Source of the DNA: an uncultured Rhodospirillales bacterium
GTDB taxonomy: Bacteria; Pseudomonadota; Alphaproteobacteria; Acetobacterales; Acetobacteraceae
NCBI GenBank assembly: GCA_903844785.1
Contig: CAIMVB010000327.1
Location: forward strand, 1-5,790
Reading direction: 5' to 3'
Length of the DNA stretch: 5,790 nt
Below are positions 1 through 5,790 of this stretch, piece by piece. Position 1 is the stretch's first letter; each line of letters opens with the position of its first letter. The notes below the pieces were generated by a model. It was not told the origin of the DNA, did no database searches, and was given only the letters and a program-made list of their open reading frames with translations. Position numbers and translations under genes: made by a program.

Positions 1-521
1 GCGCCTTCCGTATCAACCTTCAGCATATCAAAACCCGGCACACCGATCCGCGCCGCGACATCATCAGCGAATTGTCCTGCATGCAGAAGCTCAACATCAA
101 CTAAATCATTTTGGATGCCTGCATGTGGTAGCGCATAAAGCGTACTGATCACGGAAATTGAGGAGGATTTAAATGGGGCCGTTCCATTCCGATCAAGCAA
201 TGCCACGTTATGGGCAGTACAGTTTCCCATACGTTTCGCGTTTTCCTCAATGATCGGAAAAGTTGCGGGATCGGGCTCTACGGCCACAATCTTGGCCTGC
301 GGAAAAAGCAACCGAAAATACCCGGCTGTGATGCCCTGATTAGCGCCAACATCAAGGATTGCGCGGGGCGCCGGCGCGTCGGGTATGGGTTGATAGACTT
401 TTTTCTCAAAAACTTCCTTCAGTACAAAATTCGTACTGGTGTCTCTTCGGAGCAGTAGTTGCAACGCGCTACTTTCATGCGCGATTGAAACGGGCCGTAG
501 CGGCGCATGGGTGAATGTCAC
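1..521 (-). CDS. FkbM-family SAM-dependent methyltransferase, partial (C-terminus off the left edge)
   Basis: The minus strand is open from 575 to base 1, and I translated it by hand. From a GTG at 521 it gives 173 residues before the edge. Visible landmarks are SAM-binding motif I ILDVGANQG (residues 55-63), the acidic loop VAVEPDPATF (79-88), NVALLDRNG (105-113) and the FkbM signature DMLKVDTEG (165-173). The stretch before motif I (D27 to Y43, with VLKEVFEKKVY) matches the usual FkbM lead-in. FkbM enzymes O-methylate small molecules or sugars, often in polysaccharide or secondary-metabolite clusters; the substrate here cannot be told. Roughly the last third of the domain is missing. The start is uncertain: no ATG exists before Met98, GTG 521 is the only usual start codon between the upstream stop (578-576) and motif I, and no strong Shine-Dalgarno precedes it. 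GC is about 52%, lower than the neighbours, which hints at separate ancestry. Confidence 0.9.
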   Translation of the reverse strand, partial: MTFTHAPLRPVSIAHESSALQLLLRRDTSTNFVLKEVFEKKVYQPIPDAPAPRAILDVGANQGITAGYFRLLFPQAKIVAVEPDPATFPIIEENAKRMGNCTAHNVALLDRNGTAPFKSSSISVISTLYALPHAGIQNDLVDVELLHAGQFADDVAARIGVPGFDMLKVDTEG

Positions 522-826
522 GGCGACTTCAACCCAAACGGAATAGAAGCCCCTTTTCGGCTTAGTGCCGATTGATCAAGACAATATCTGCCATAAAGCC
601 GGCCAGGGCCCATCGCATAGGCTCGCGCGGGGGAGTTCGGGCACATCCCAAAGATATACGAACCGACCATGGGCTCAGCTTCGTCGAAAACAACATGCTG
701 CACGCGCGCAGTTCCTGCTCGGCATTGATGGGGATGACTATTTTCCACCAACTCAGGATTAACTAATATAAATGTTATTCGTCAAGTTTATGATTAAAAA
801 TTGACACCTGAAAGTCTAAGCAAGCC
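522..826. other. Spacer without a recognisable gene; AT-rich at its right end
   Basis: No frame here gives a protein I recognise. On the minus strand a 77-codon frame from a TTG at 751 ends at a TGA (520-518) that overlaps the GTG start of the methyltransferase as GTGA, but its codon choice is unremarkable and it resembles no family I know. A second minus frame is open from 762 to a TAA at 564-562 without an early start. Plus-strand frames near 565-766 are equally featureless. Bases 751-830 are about 30% GC by hand count (24 of 80). On the minus strand after the amrB-amrA stop, a weak stem (GAC 816-814 pairing with GTC 805-803) is followed by five T (800-796). This could be a poor terminator, but the stem is very short. 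The segment may be a leader, a decayed gene or a plain intergenic region. Confidence 0.5.
758..785 (-). promoter_or_regulatory. Candidate sigma-70 promoter facing the FkbM gene
   Basis: On the minus strand TTGACG (785-780, five of six to the -35 consensus) is followed after 16 bp by GTTAAT (763-758, four of six to TATAAT), inside the most AT-rich part of the window. Transcription would start near 751 and leave a leader of about 230 nt before the GTG at 521. A match of this quality can arise by chance in AT-rich DNA. The position, between the end of the amrB-amrA gene and the methyltransferase, is where a promoter is needed. Confidence 0.35.
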
Positions 827-2215
827 TCAAGGTAAATGCGGGTGGTCGGGCGTGTCACTCTGCCCAAAGGATTCCACGCTGAAGCGAAAGGCGCGGGTCT
901 CCGCTGACCAATGCTCCGGCGCCAAGCCAGCCTTGCGTTTCAGCGCGCGGACAAACACTCGCGGATCAGGAATGCCGCCCCAGACATGGGGCAGGAAAAG
1001 CGCCTGATGGCGCCCGTCGCGCAAAATCAAGCCATCACGATCAGGATCGAGTGCGGCGATAAGTTCAGCCTCGCTTTGTACGGGAATGGGGCGCGCCTGG
1101 CTCAGGATGGAAACATCCACCTTCACTGCCGGCAATTCCTCAGCGGTGAGTGGCTTGAAGCGCGGGTCGCCAAAGGCAGCCTTCCAGGCGCTTTCGGCAA
1201 TATCATCATGCAAGGGGCGATGGGCCGACACACTGCCAATGCAGCCGCGCAAGGCACCGTTCAGGGTCAGAGTCACAAAGCTTGCGCGCTGCGCCCTCAT
1301 GGAAGGCGACAGGGCGCGCCAAGTGATGGATGGCTTTCGCCCTTTTTCCACGCCAAACCGCACCATGAATTGCGCGATGTCGAACACAAGCTTGCGGTCA
1401 GCCTCGGCAAGCCTGGCTTGCTGGGCATATTCAAACGCAATCGAGGCATAGCCAACCACGCGCGCCTTATCTCCATGCGTATCGCCAGAATTGCGGTAAT
1501 CAAGGCAGGTTGCACGCATATCGAGCGCGCGGGCGCGTTCCAGCAATCCGTAAAGCGCGTGCCGACCGCAGGCCTCAGCCGCGCCAATAGGCTCGCGCTG
1601 CAAGCGTTCAATCGCGGCGACGGTGCCGATGTCCTTGGCCCGCGCTTCATCACAGCCAAGGTAATGCGAGAGGTCTGAGGAGATGATGATGGCAGTCTCC
1701 GGCCCGCCCCAGACCAAATGCAGCGCCTGAGCCACTTGCTGCGGTGTGGCCTGACCGACCAGCAAGGGGATGATGGCAACATCGCCCAAGGCGCGCTGAA
1801 TGAAGGGCAGGTGCACTTCAATGCCGTGCTCCCGCGTGAAAGGCGCCGGGTTTTCCGCAACAAAGGGCAAGCTCAGCAATTTAGTGATGGCAGCGCGGTC
1901 CACCGGCAGCACGCCCAGCGGGGTGGCCCAATGGCTTGCGGGATGCACCGCAAGCCCCTGTACCGCCATGCGATGCGGCGGGCTTAAAATCACTACGCGG
2001 CGAATGGTGCTGCGTTGCGGCGCCAGCAGCCGATAAGCGCTGCCGGCGATGGGGCCGGAAAAGACATGCCCTGCATGCGGCGCCACCACGGCCTTGGGTC
2101 GCATCGCCCACGCAGGCGCGGCGGCGATGCAGCGATCCACCCCGGCGGCCAGACTAGCCGGATCGGCAGGGTAGAAGGTGCCCATCACCTCCGGGGCTTT
2201 TGTCGCGGCATCCAT
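827..2215 (-). CDS. amrB: AmmeMemoRadiSam system fusion protein: Memo (protein B) + AMMECR1 (protein A)
   Basis: The product has 462 residues. The N-terminal half (about 5-265) is a Memo domain, whose fold resembles LigB-type extradiol dioxygenases: APHAGH (45-50), LSPPHR (77-82), EHGIEVHLPF (129-138), SSDLSHY (179-185) and CGRHALYGLL (216-225). H47, H81 and C216 appear to correspond to the metal-site histidines and cysteine of human MEMO1, so the site looks intact. The C-terminal half (about 270-452) is an AMMECR1 domain with FVTLTLNGALRGCIGSV (313-329), including the hallmark LRGCIG, and GDPRFKPLT (349-357). The two are separate genes in many genomes; here they are joined by a short linker. 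The ATG at 2215 opens the domain naturally (MDAATKAPEVMGTFYPAD); an in-frame TTG at 2266 would only add residues overlapping amrS. No clear Shine-Dalgarno precedes 2215. The biochemical role is unknown; conserved linkage with AmrS suggests a shared oxidation or modification pathway. Confidence 0.93.
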   Translation of the reverse strand: MDAATKAPEVMGTFYPADPASLAAGVDRCIAAAPAWAMRPKAVVAPHAGHVFSGPIAGSAYRLLAPQRSTIRRVVILSPPHRMAVQGLAVHPASHWATPLGVLPVDRAAITKLLSLPFVAENPAPFTREHGIEVHLPFIQRALGDVAIIPLLVGQATPQQVAQALHLVWGGPETAIIISSDLSHYLGCDEARAKDIGTVAAIERLQREPIGAAEACGRHALYGLLERARALDMRATCLDYRNSGDTHGDKARVVGYASIAFEYAQQARLAEADRKLVFDIAQFMVRFGVEKGRKPSITWRALSPSMRAQRASFVTLTLNGALRGCIGSVSAHRPLHDDIAESAWKAAFGDPRFKPLTAEELPAVKVDVSILSQARPIPVQSEAELIAALDPDRDGLILRDGRHQALFLPHVWGGIPDPRVFVRALKRKAGLAPEHWSAETRAFRFSVESFGQSDTPDHPHLP

Positions 2216-2233
2216 AGGCCCATTATAGATCAG
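2216..2233. promoter_or_regulatory. 18-bp divergent start region with a consensus TATAAT on the minus strand
   Basis: Only 18 bp separate the ATG of the Memo-AMMECR1 gene (2215, minus) from that of amrS (2234, plus). On the minus strand a perfect TATAAT (2227-2222) lies so that the seventh base after it is the A of the ATG at 2215, which fits a leaderless transcript. I see no good -35 at 16-18 bp. On the plus strand CATTAT (2221-2226, four of six) would similarly place initiation at or near the amrS ATG, with TTGTCG (2200-2205) as a poorly spaced -35 (15 bp). Neither ATG has a purine-rich ribosome site in front of it. All promoter assignments here are inference. Confidence 0.4.
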
Positions 2234-3340
2234 ATGCCTGCCGAAACCATCATCCCCGAAGCCCAAAGCCTAACCGGAGCGCCCACGCGCTGGTGGACGC
2301 GGCTTTCGGATGGGCGCTTTCGCTGCGATGTCTGCCCGCGCGAATGCAAAATCCGCGAAGGCCAGCGCGGGCTTTGCTTCGTGCGCGGCGCGGCGGCGGA
2401 TGGCGTGGTGCTGACCACCTATGGCCGGTCTTCCGGTTTTTGCGTGGACCCGATTGAGAAAAAACCGCTCAATCATTTTCTACCCGGTACGCCGGTGCTT
2501 TCCTTTGGCACCGCCGGCTGCAACCTCGCCTGCGATTTTTGCCAGAACTGGGGCATCTCCAAAAGCCGAGAGATGGATAGCGTGGCGTCCACCGGACGGC
2601 CTGAGGTGATCATGCGCGCGGCCAAGCAGCTTGGCTGCCGTTCCATCGCCTTCACCTATAACGACCCCGTGGTTTTCCTTGAATATGCCATGGATATCGC
2701 GAAGGTTTGCCGCGCCGAGGGCATCAAGACCGTCGCCGTCACCGCCGGCTATATGAACCCCGGCCCGCGCGAGGAATTCTATCGCCACATAGATGCCGCC
2801 AATATCGACCTGAAAGCCTTCACCGAAGATTTTTACCGAGACATCACCAAGGGCCAATTGGAACCGGTGAAGGAAACGCTGATCTATCTGAAACGCGAAA
2901 CCAAGGTGTGGTTTGAAATCACCACCTTGCTGATCCCAGGGCTGAATGATTCGGATGCGGAGATCATTTCTCTGTCCGAGTGGATCATGGACGCACTCGG
3001 CCCCGATGTGCCGCTACATTTCAGCGCCTTCAAGCCGGATTTCCGCATGAAGGACCGCCCCGCCACGCCGCCCGAGACGTTATTCCGCGCGCGGCGCTTG
3101 GCGCGTGCTGCTGGGCTGCGCCATGTCTATGTCGGTAATGTTCATGCGCCATCGCGCGCCAGCACCTGGTGCCATGCCTGCGGTGGATCGCTGATCAAGC
3201 GCGATTGGTACGAGATTCTGGAATGGCGCCTCAGCCCCGATGGCGCCTGCCCGGATTGCGGTACGCATCTGCCTGGCGTTTATGATCAAAAACCCGGCAC
3301 CTGGGGCCGCAAGCGCCAAAGCGTGCGGCTGGCGCCTTAG
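2234..3340 (+). CDS. amrS: AmmeMemoRadiSam system radical SAM enzyme AmrS
   Basis: The 368-residue product matches the family's normal layout from end to end. An N-terminal cysteine cluster (C31, C34, C38, C48 in CDVCPREC...GLC) precedes the radical SAM domain, whose [4Fe-4S] motif CNLACDFC supplies C96, C100 and C103. FTYNDPVVFLEY (140-151), VTAGYMNPGP (169-178), ANIDLKAF (189-196) and TTLLIPGLNDS (230-240) are the usual downstream SAM-domain segments. VYVGNVH (298-304) leads into a C-terminal zinc-ribbon-like pair of CxxC motifs (C313/C316 and C339/C342). The enzyme should cleave SAM reductively to a 5'-deoxyadenosyl radical; the substrate is not established. ATG 2234 was chosen because it gives the family's normal N-terminus; the frame is open further upstream, but that part only mirrors the opposing gene. 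No evident Shine-Dalgarno precedes it. The next gene follows after 10 nt, so both are probably on one transcript. Confidence 0.95.
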   Translation: MPAETIIPEAQSLTGAPTRWWTRLSDGRFRCDVCPRECKIREGQRGLCFVRGAAADGVVLTTYGRSSGFCVDPIEKKPLNHFLPGTPVLSFGTAGCNLACDFCQNWGISKSREMDSVASTGRPEVIMRAAKQLGCRSIAFTYNDPVVFLEYAMDIAKVCRAEGIKTVAVTAGYMNPGPREEFYRHIDAANIDLKAFTEDFYRDITKGQLEPVKETLIYLKRETKVWFEITTLLIPGLNDSDAEIISLSEWIMDALGPDVPLHFSAFKPDFRMKDRPATPPETLFRARRLARAAGLRHVYVGNVHAPSRASTWCHACGGSLIKRDWYEILEWRLSPDGACPDCGTHLPGVYDQKPGTWGRKRQSVRLAP

Positions 3341-3346
3341 GAGGAG
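3340..3346 (+). promoter_or_regulatory. Strong Shine-Dalgarno for the tctC-like gene
   Basis: GGAGGAG begins at the last base of the amrS stop codon and ends 4 nt before the ATG at 3351. It fixes that ATG as the start, ahead of in-frame codons further upstream. It contrasts with the absence of such a site at the two divergent AmmeMemoRadiSam starts. Confidence 0.85.
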
Positions 3347-3350
3347 CATT

Positions 3351-4298
3351 ATGCTTCGTCGTTCAATTCTGGCCAGCCTGCTGGCCGCGCCCGCAACCGC
3401 ACAAACGCCGGAACGCGCGCTGCGCCTGATCATCGCTTTCCCACCCGGCGGTAGCACCGATATCCTGGGCAGGCTGATTGCGCCGCGCCTGGGGGAAGTG
3501 CTGGGCGGGCTGGTCACGCCGGAAAACCGCAGCGGTGCTTCTGGTGCGGTGGGCGCGGGCTTTGTTGCCCAGGCTGCGCCGGATGGCGGGACAATCCTGC
3601 TCGATTCCGGCGGCCAATCGGTCAATCCCTTTCTGATGCGCGGGCTTGGCTTTGATTATGTACGAGACCTTGCACCGGTCACGCTGCTCGCCACCCTGCC
3701 GCTGATTTTGATTACACGCGCCGACGATGGCGTAGCGGATTTGCCTGGCTTGCTGGCAAGGCTGCGCGCACAACCGGAACAAGCGCGTTATGGCAGCGTT
3801 GGCGTTGGCTCACGCACGCATTTGGCGGCGGCGAGCCTGCTGAGGCGGGCTGGGATCAAGGGGGAGCATATCCCCTATCGCGGCGGGGCGGACCAGATGG
3901 CGGGCTTGCTCCGCGGGGATGTGCCATTCGGCTTTACATCCCTGGCCTTGGCCACGCCCTTGATCCGTGATGGCAAGGCGCGCGCCATTGGGCTTTCCGC
4001 GCCCCAGCGAAGCCCTGCCTTCCCGGCGCTGCCCACCATTAGCGAACAGGGTTTTGCCGGGTTTCAAATGGGGGATTGGTTGGGGCTGCTCGCCCCTGCC
4101 GCGACCCCCGCGCCGGTGATCGCGCGCCTGGCCGCCGCCGCGAAAGATGCGGTGGAACAACAAGCGCTGAAGCCACGCCTGGAAGCCCTTGGCCTGACCC
4201 CAGCGGCGGAGGGGCCTGCGACCTTCGCCCGTTTCCTGGCCGCAGAGCGTGCTGAAATGCAGGCCCTGATCCTGGCTGAGGGGATCAGGCTGGATTGA
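3351..4298 (+). CDS. Tripartite tricarboxylate transporter (TctC/Bug family) periplasmic solute-binding protein
   Basis: The product is complete at 315 residues, close to the usual 315-330. A short signal peptide (MLRRSILASLLAAPATA, cleavage likely after A17) is followed by the family signature RLIIAFPPGGSTD (25-37). Further conserved segments are ENRSGASGAVG (59-69), APDGG (76-80), YGSVGVGSRTHLA (147-159), IPYRGGADQMAGLLRGDV (174-191) and the tryptophan segment GDWLGLLAPAATP (241-253). These proteins capture a carboxylate or similar small ligand in the periplasm and hand it to a TctA/TctB permease. Many are orphan genes, and no TctA/TctB is seen here, so the ligand and partner are unknown. 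It starts 10 nt after amrS behind a strong ribosome site, so it is probably the second gene of that operon. It converges with the DUF1501 gene across a 7-bp gap. Confidence 0.93.
   Translation: MLRRSILASLLAAPATAQTPERALRLIIAFPPGGSTDILGRLIAPRLGEVLGGLVTPENRSGASGAVGAGFVAQAAPDGGTILLDSGGQSVNPFLMRGLGFDYVRDLAPVTLLATLPLILITRADDGVADLPGLLARLRAQPEQARYGSVGVGSRTHLAAASLLRRAGIKGEHIPYRGGADQMAGLLRGDVPFGFTSLALATPLIRDGKARAIGLSAPQRSPAFPALPTISEQGFAGFQMGDWLGLLAPAATPAPVIARLAAAAKDAVEQQALKPRLEALGLTPAAEGPATFARFLAAERAEMQALILAEGIRLD
4265..4289. terminator. Perfect 8-bp inverted repeat at the end of the tctC-like gene; possible bidirectional stop signal
   Basis: CCTGATCC (4265-4272) and GGATCAGG (4282-4289) form a perfect 8-bp stem with a 9-nt loop, inside the last codons of the tctC-like gene and just before the convergent junction at 4299-4305. 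No T tract follows on either strand, so it is not a classic intrinsic terminator. It could slow polymerase or protect transcript 3' ends between two converging units. Chance occurrence in GC-rich coding DNA is possible. Confidence 0.3.
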
Positions 4299-4305
4299 GA
4301 GTGCT

Positions 4306-5508
4306 TCAGCCGCGCACCAGCCCGCCCAAGGGCGCGGCTTCCGCACTATTTGGAAAAGCTGCCGCGACTGCATTGGCCGGCAGCAGCACATGATCCCTGA
4401 GCAGGCCCTTGGCCAGAACGCGCACATCAGTGGTGGGCAAAAGATCGCGATTTTGCAGAAGATTAGCTTGGGATAGGCCCGGCCAATCACCCAAGATTCG
4501 CCCGCCGCGGACAGCCCCCCCCAAGATAAAGGCCACCCCACCCGTGCCGTGATCCGTGCCCATGGTGCCATTGACGCGGACGGTACGGCCAAATTCCGTC
4601 ACCACCAGCACTGCCGTCCGCCGCCAGACATCGCCCAGCGCCTGCTTCAATGCCACCAACCCGCCATCCAATTGGGCAAGCGGCGCATTGAGCCGCGCCG
4701 CCTGTTGTGCATGCGTGTCCCAGCCCCCCAATTCGAAAGCCGCAACACTTGGCCCCGAAGGCGCGGCCATCAACTGGCCCGCCGCCCTGGCCAAAATGGC
4801 AAATTGCCCCTCCGGCGAAGGGCGCTGGCGCGCAGCATCACCCAGGGTTTCCAGCACATAGCCCCGCGCCGCGATGCCATCGCGCAAGCTTGGGCCAAGG
4901 ACCGTATCGCGCGCAGTCAAATCCAGGATGCGCGCCAGAAGATCAGGCGGTACTTCCGCCGTGCCCCGCGGCACGTAATTGTCAACGCGCGCCCTGCCCC
5001 GCAGCAGCAAGGGGGTATTCGTGCCAACGGCAAGGCCGGCCGCGCGGCCGGCGGGCGGTGCAGGCATGGCTGACAAGGCTCGGTTGAGCCAGCCGCTGGC
5101 AAGGCGCTGTTCTGCGCCACTTTCCAGAAAATCCTGCGCATCAAAATGGCTTCGTGTGCGCCAAGGCCCGGCCACGGCTTGCAGGATCAGCGCCTCATTT
5201 TCACGAAACATGGCGTGGATGCCGACGAGGCGCGGATGCAGGCCAAAGCGCCCGCCCAGGTCCAAAAGCCCGTCCTCCTGGCCAGGCTCCGGCAACATCA
5301 ACGGGCCGCGCAACTCCGCAAAACCGGGTTCCGCATAGGGTTGTACCGCGTAAAGCCCATCCAAGCCGCCCCGCAGCAGCACAACTACCAGCCGTGCCGG
5401 GCCGGGCGCCTGCGCAAAGGCAAGGCGCACCCCCGGCAGGGCAAGGCTGGCGCCCAAGCCAAGCAGCAGGGACCGGCGCCCAATTTGGGGAAGATGCGGC
5501 TTGCTCAT
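4306..5508 (-). CDS. DUF1501 family protein with Tat-type signal peptide
   Basis: The product is 400 residues, a normal length for the family. The N-terminus IGRRSLLLGLGASLALPG (9-26) has a twin arginine before a hydrophobic stretch, and AFA-Q (30-33) is a good cleavage site, so export by the Tat pathway is likely. DUF1501 landmarks are LRGGLDGL (45-52), SHFDAQDFLESG (120-131), ELGGWDTHAQQ (259-269), VTEFGRTV (303-310) and GTDHGTGG (317-324). The family belongs to the alkaline phosphatase/sulfatase-like superfamily, but its substrate is not known; the Asp/His-rich motifs would be the metal ligands. The ATG at 5508 was chosen because it starts the signal peptide; the frame is open further upstream, but that part overlaps the DUF1800 gene. 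GGAG (5523-5520) lies 11 nt ahead of it. The 4-bp overlap with DUF1800 implies translational coupling. Confidence 0.93.
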   Translation of the reverse strand: MSKPHLPQIGRRSLLLGLGASLALPGVRLAFAQAPGPARLVVVLLRGGLDGLYAVQPYAEPGFAELRGPLMLPEPGQEDGLLDLGGRFGLHPRLVGIHAMFRENEALILQAVAGPWRTRSHFDAQDFLESGAEQRLASGWLNRALSAMPAPPAGRAAGLAVGTNTPLLLRGRARVDNYVPRGTAEVPPDLLARILDLTARDTVLGPSLRDGIAARGYVLETLGDAARQRPSPEGQFAILARAAGQLMAAPSGPSVAAFELGGWDTHAQQAARLNAPLAQLDGGLVALKQALGDVWRRTAVLVVTEFGRTVRVNGTMGTDHGTGGVAFILGGAVRGGRILGDWPGLSQANLLQNRDLLPTTDVRVLAKGLLRDHVLLPANAVAAAFPNSAEAAPLGGLVRG

Positions 5509-5790
5509 CGGCGCTGAAACTCCGGACTGGTCAGCACAAGCGTGAGTGCTTCGCGCGCGGAACCGGCGCGTGATGCCGCCCGTAATGTCTGCGGTTGAAC
5601 CAATGGCCCCATAACAGCTTCCGCCAAGGCCGCGGCATCCCTTCCCGCACCCCGCCCGGCCTGGCCATGCGCCCATTCAACGCGGCGCAATATGGCTTCA
5701 GGCGCCGCCCAATCCGCCATTTGATCCGGCCAGCCATTCGGCGCCCGCGCATTCCAGATCGGCTGGCCCAGAAACTGGGAAGCGTTCACC
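5505..5790 (-). CDS. DUF1800 family protein, C-terminal end only
   Basis: About 95 codons of the 3' end are in the window; the rest lies beyond base 5790. The segment FLGQPIWNARAPNGWPD, followed by MADWAAPEAILRRVEWA, is the conserved C-terminal block of DUF1800 proteins, and the chain ends in LTLVLTSPEFQRR, the usual last motif of the family. DUF1800 and DUF1501 genes are commonly adjacent and are thought to act together, probably outside the cytoplasm, in an unknown process. The stop TGA (5507-5505) shares an ATGA overlap with the DUF1501 start at 5508. The full length and any signal peptide cannot be judged from here. Confidence 0.92.
   Translation of the reverse strand, partial: VNASQFLGQPIWNARAPNGWPDQMADWAAPEAILRRVEWAHGQAGRGAGRDAAALAEAVMGPLVQPQTLRAASRAGSAREALTLVLTSPEFQRR

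Noticed and set aside
161..253. AGGAGG (161-166) six bases before an ATG (173) on the plus strand, opening a 26-codon frame
   Set aside because: The site is the reverse complement of serine codons in the FkbM gene, and the peptide is short and featureless. A chance Shine-Dalgarno is the simplest reading.
565..766. Two overlapping 64-65-codon plus-strand frames in the spacer
   Set aside because: They have no ribosome site I could identify, resemble no family, and neither is preferred by codon choice.
617..1598. Twelve-base repeat ATAGGCTCGCGC at 617-628 and 1587-1598
   Set aside because: Only two copies, one inside a coding gene, with no shared flanks. It looks like coincidence in GC-rich sequence and not an attachment site or insertion footprint.
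911..1678. Long open frame (255 codons) on the plus strand
   Set aside because: It lies wholly opposite the Memo-AMMECR1 gene, whose domain motifs are clear. Its translation has no recognisable domain and is typical of antisense frames in GC-rich DNA.
1297..1863. 188-codon frame on the minus strand
   Set aside because: It is an out-of-register reading of the Memo-AMMECR1 gene, rich in Arg, Ser and Pro, and has no family motif.
3810..4592. 260-codon minus-strand frame spanning the convergent junction
   Set aside because: It runs antisense to the tctC-like gene and then out of frame through the DUF1501 gene; both true genes have conserved motifs and it has none.

Overview
The window reads as chromosomal DNA from a GC-rich proteobacterium. 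An alphaproteobacterium of the Acetobacteraceae/Rhodospirillales type fits best. This is an inference from high-GC codon use, a TctC (Bug)-family binding protein and a DUF1501-DUF1800 pair; TctC expansions also occur in Burkholderiales, so the placement is not firm. It contains five essentially readable genes plus one gene end, packed tightly.

Left edge (1-521, minus): the N-terminal two thirds or so of an FkbM-family methyltransferase, running off the left edge. By hand count bases 1-540 are about 52% GC, against roughly 67-77% in three 60-base samples from the genes to the right. Bases 522-826 are a spacer with no recognisable gene. Its right part (751-830) is only about 30% GC and carries a plausible promoter facing the methyltransferase.

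Centre (827-3340): the AmmeMemoRadiSam set, an uncharacterised but widely conserved three-part system. One minus-strand gene encodes a Memo domain (protein B) fused to an AMMECR1 domain (protein A). The radical SAM enzyme AmrS is divergent from it, with only 18 bp between the two start codons. Neither start has a clear Shine-Dalgarno, and a perfect TATAAT lies where the minus-strand transcript would begin at its own ATG, so leaderless or mutually embedded promoters are likely.

Right of that (3351-4298, plus): a TctC/Bug-family periplasmic solute-binding protein starts 10 nt after amrS with a strong ribosome binding site, so the two look co-transcribed. No TctA/TctB membrane genes are present in the window.

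Right edge (4306-5790, minus): a DUF1501 protein with a Tat-type signal, preceded in its operon by a DUF1800 protein whose C-terminus is visible. They overlap by 4 bp (ATGA). This unit converges on the tctC gene with a 7-bp gap, and an 8-bp perfect inverted repeat lies inside the end of tctC.

The most interesting unit is the AmmeMemoRadiSam locus: a two-gene form with a B-A fusion, a near-zero divergent promoter and an orphan solute-binding protein behind the radical SAM gene. The domains themselves are known families; the arrangement is what deserves checking.
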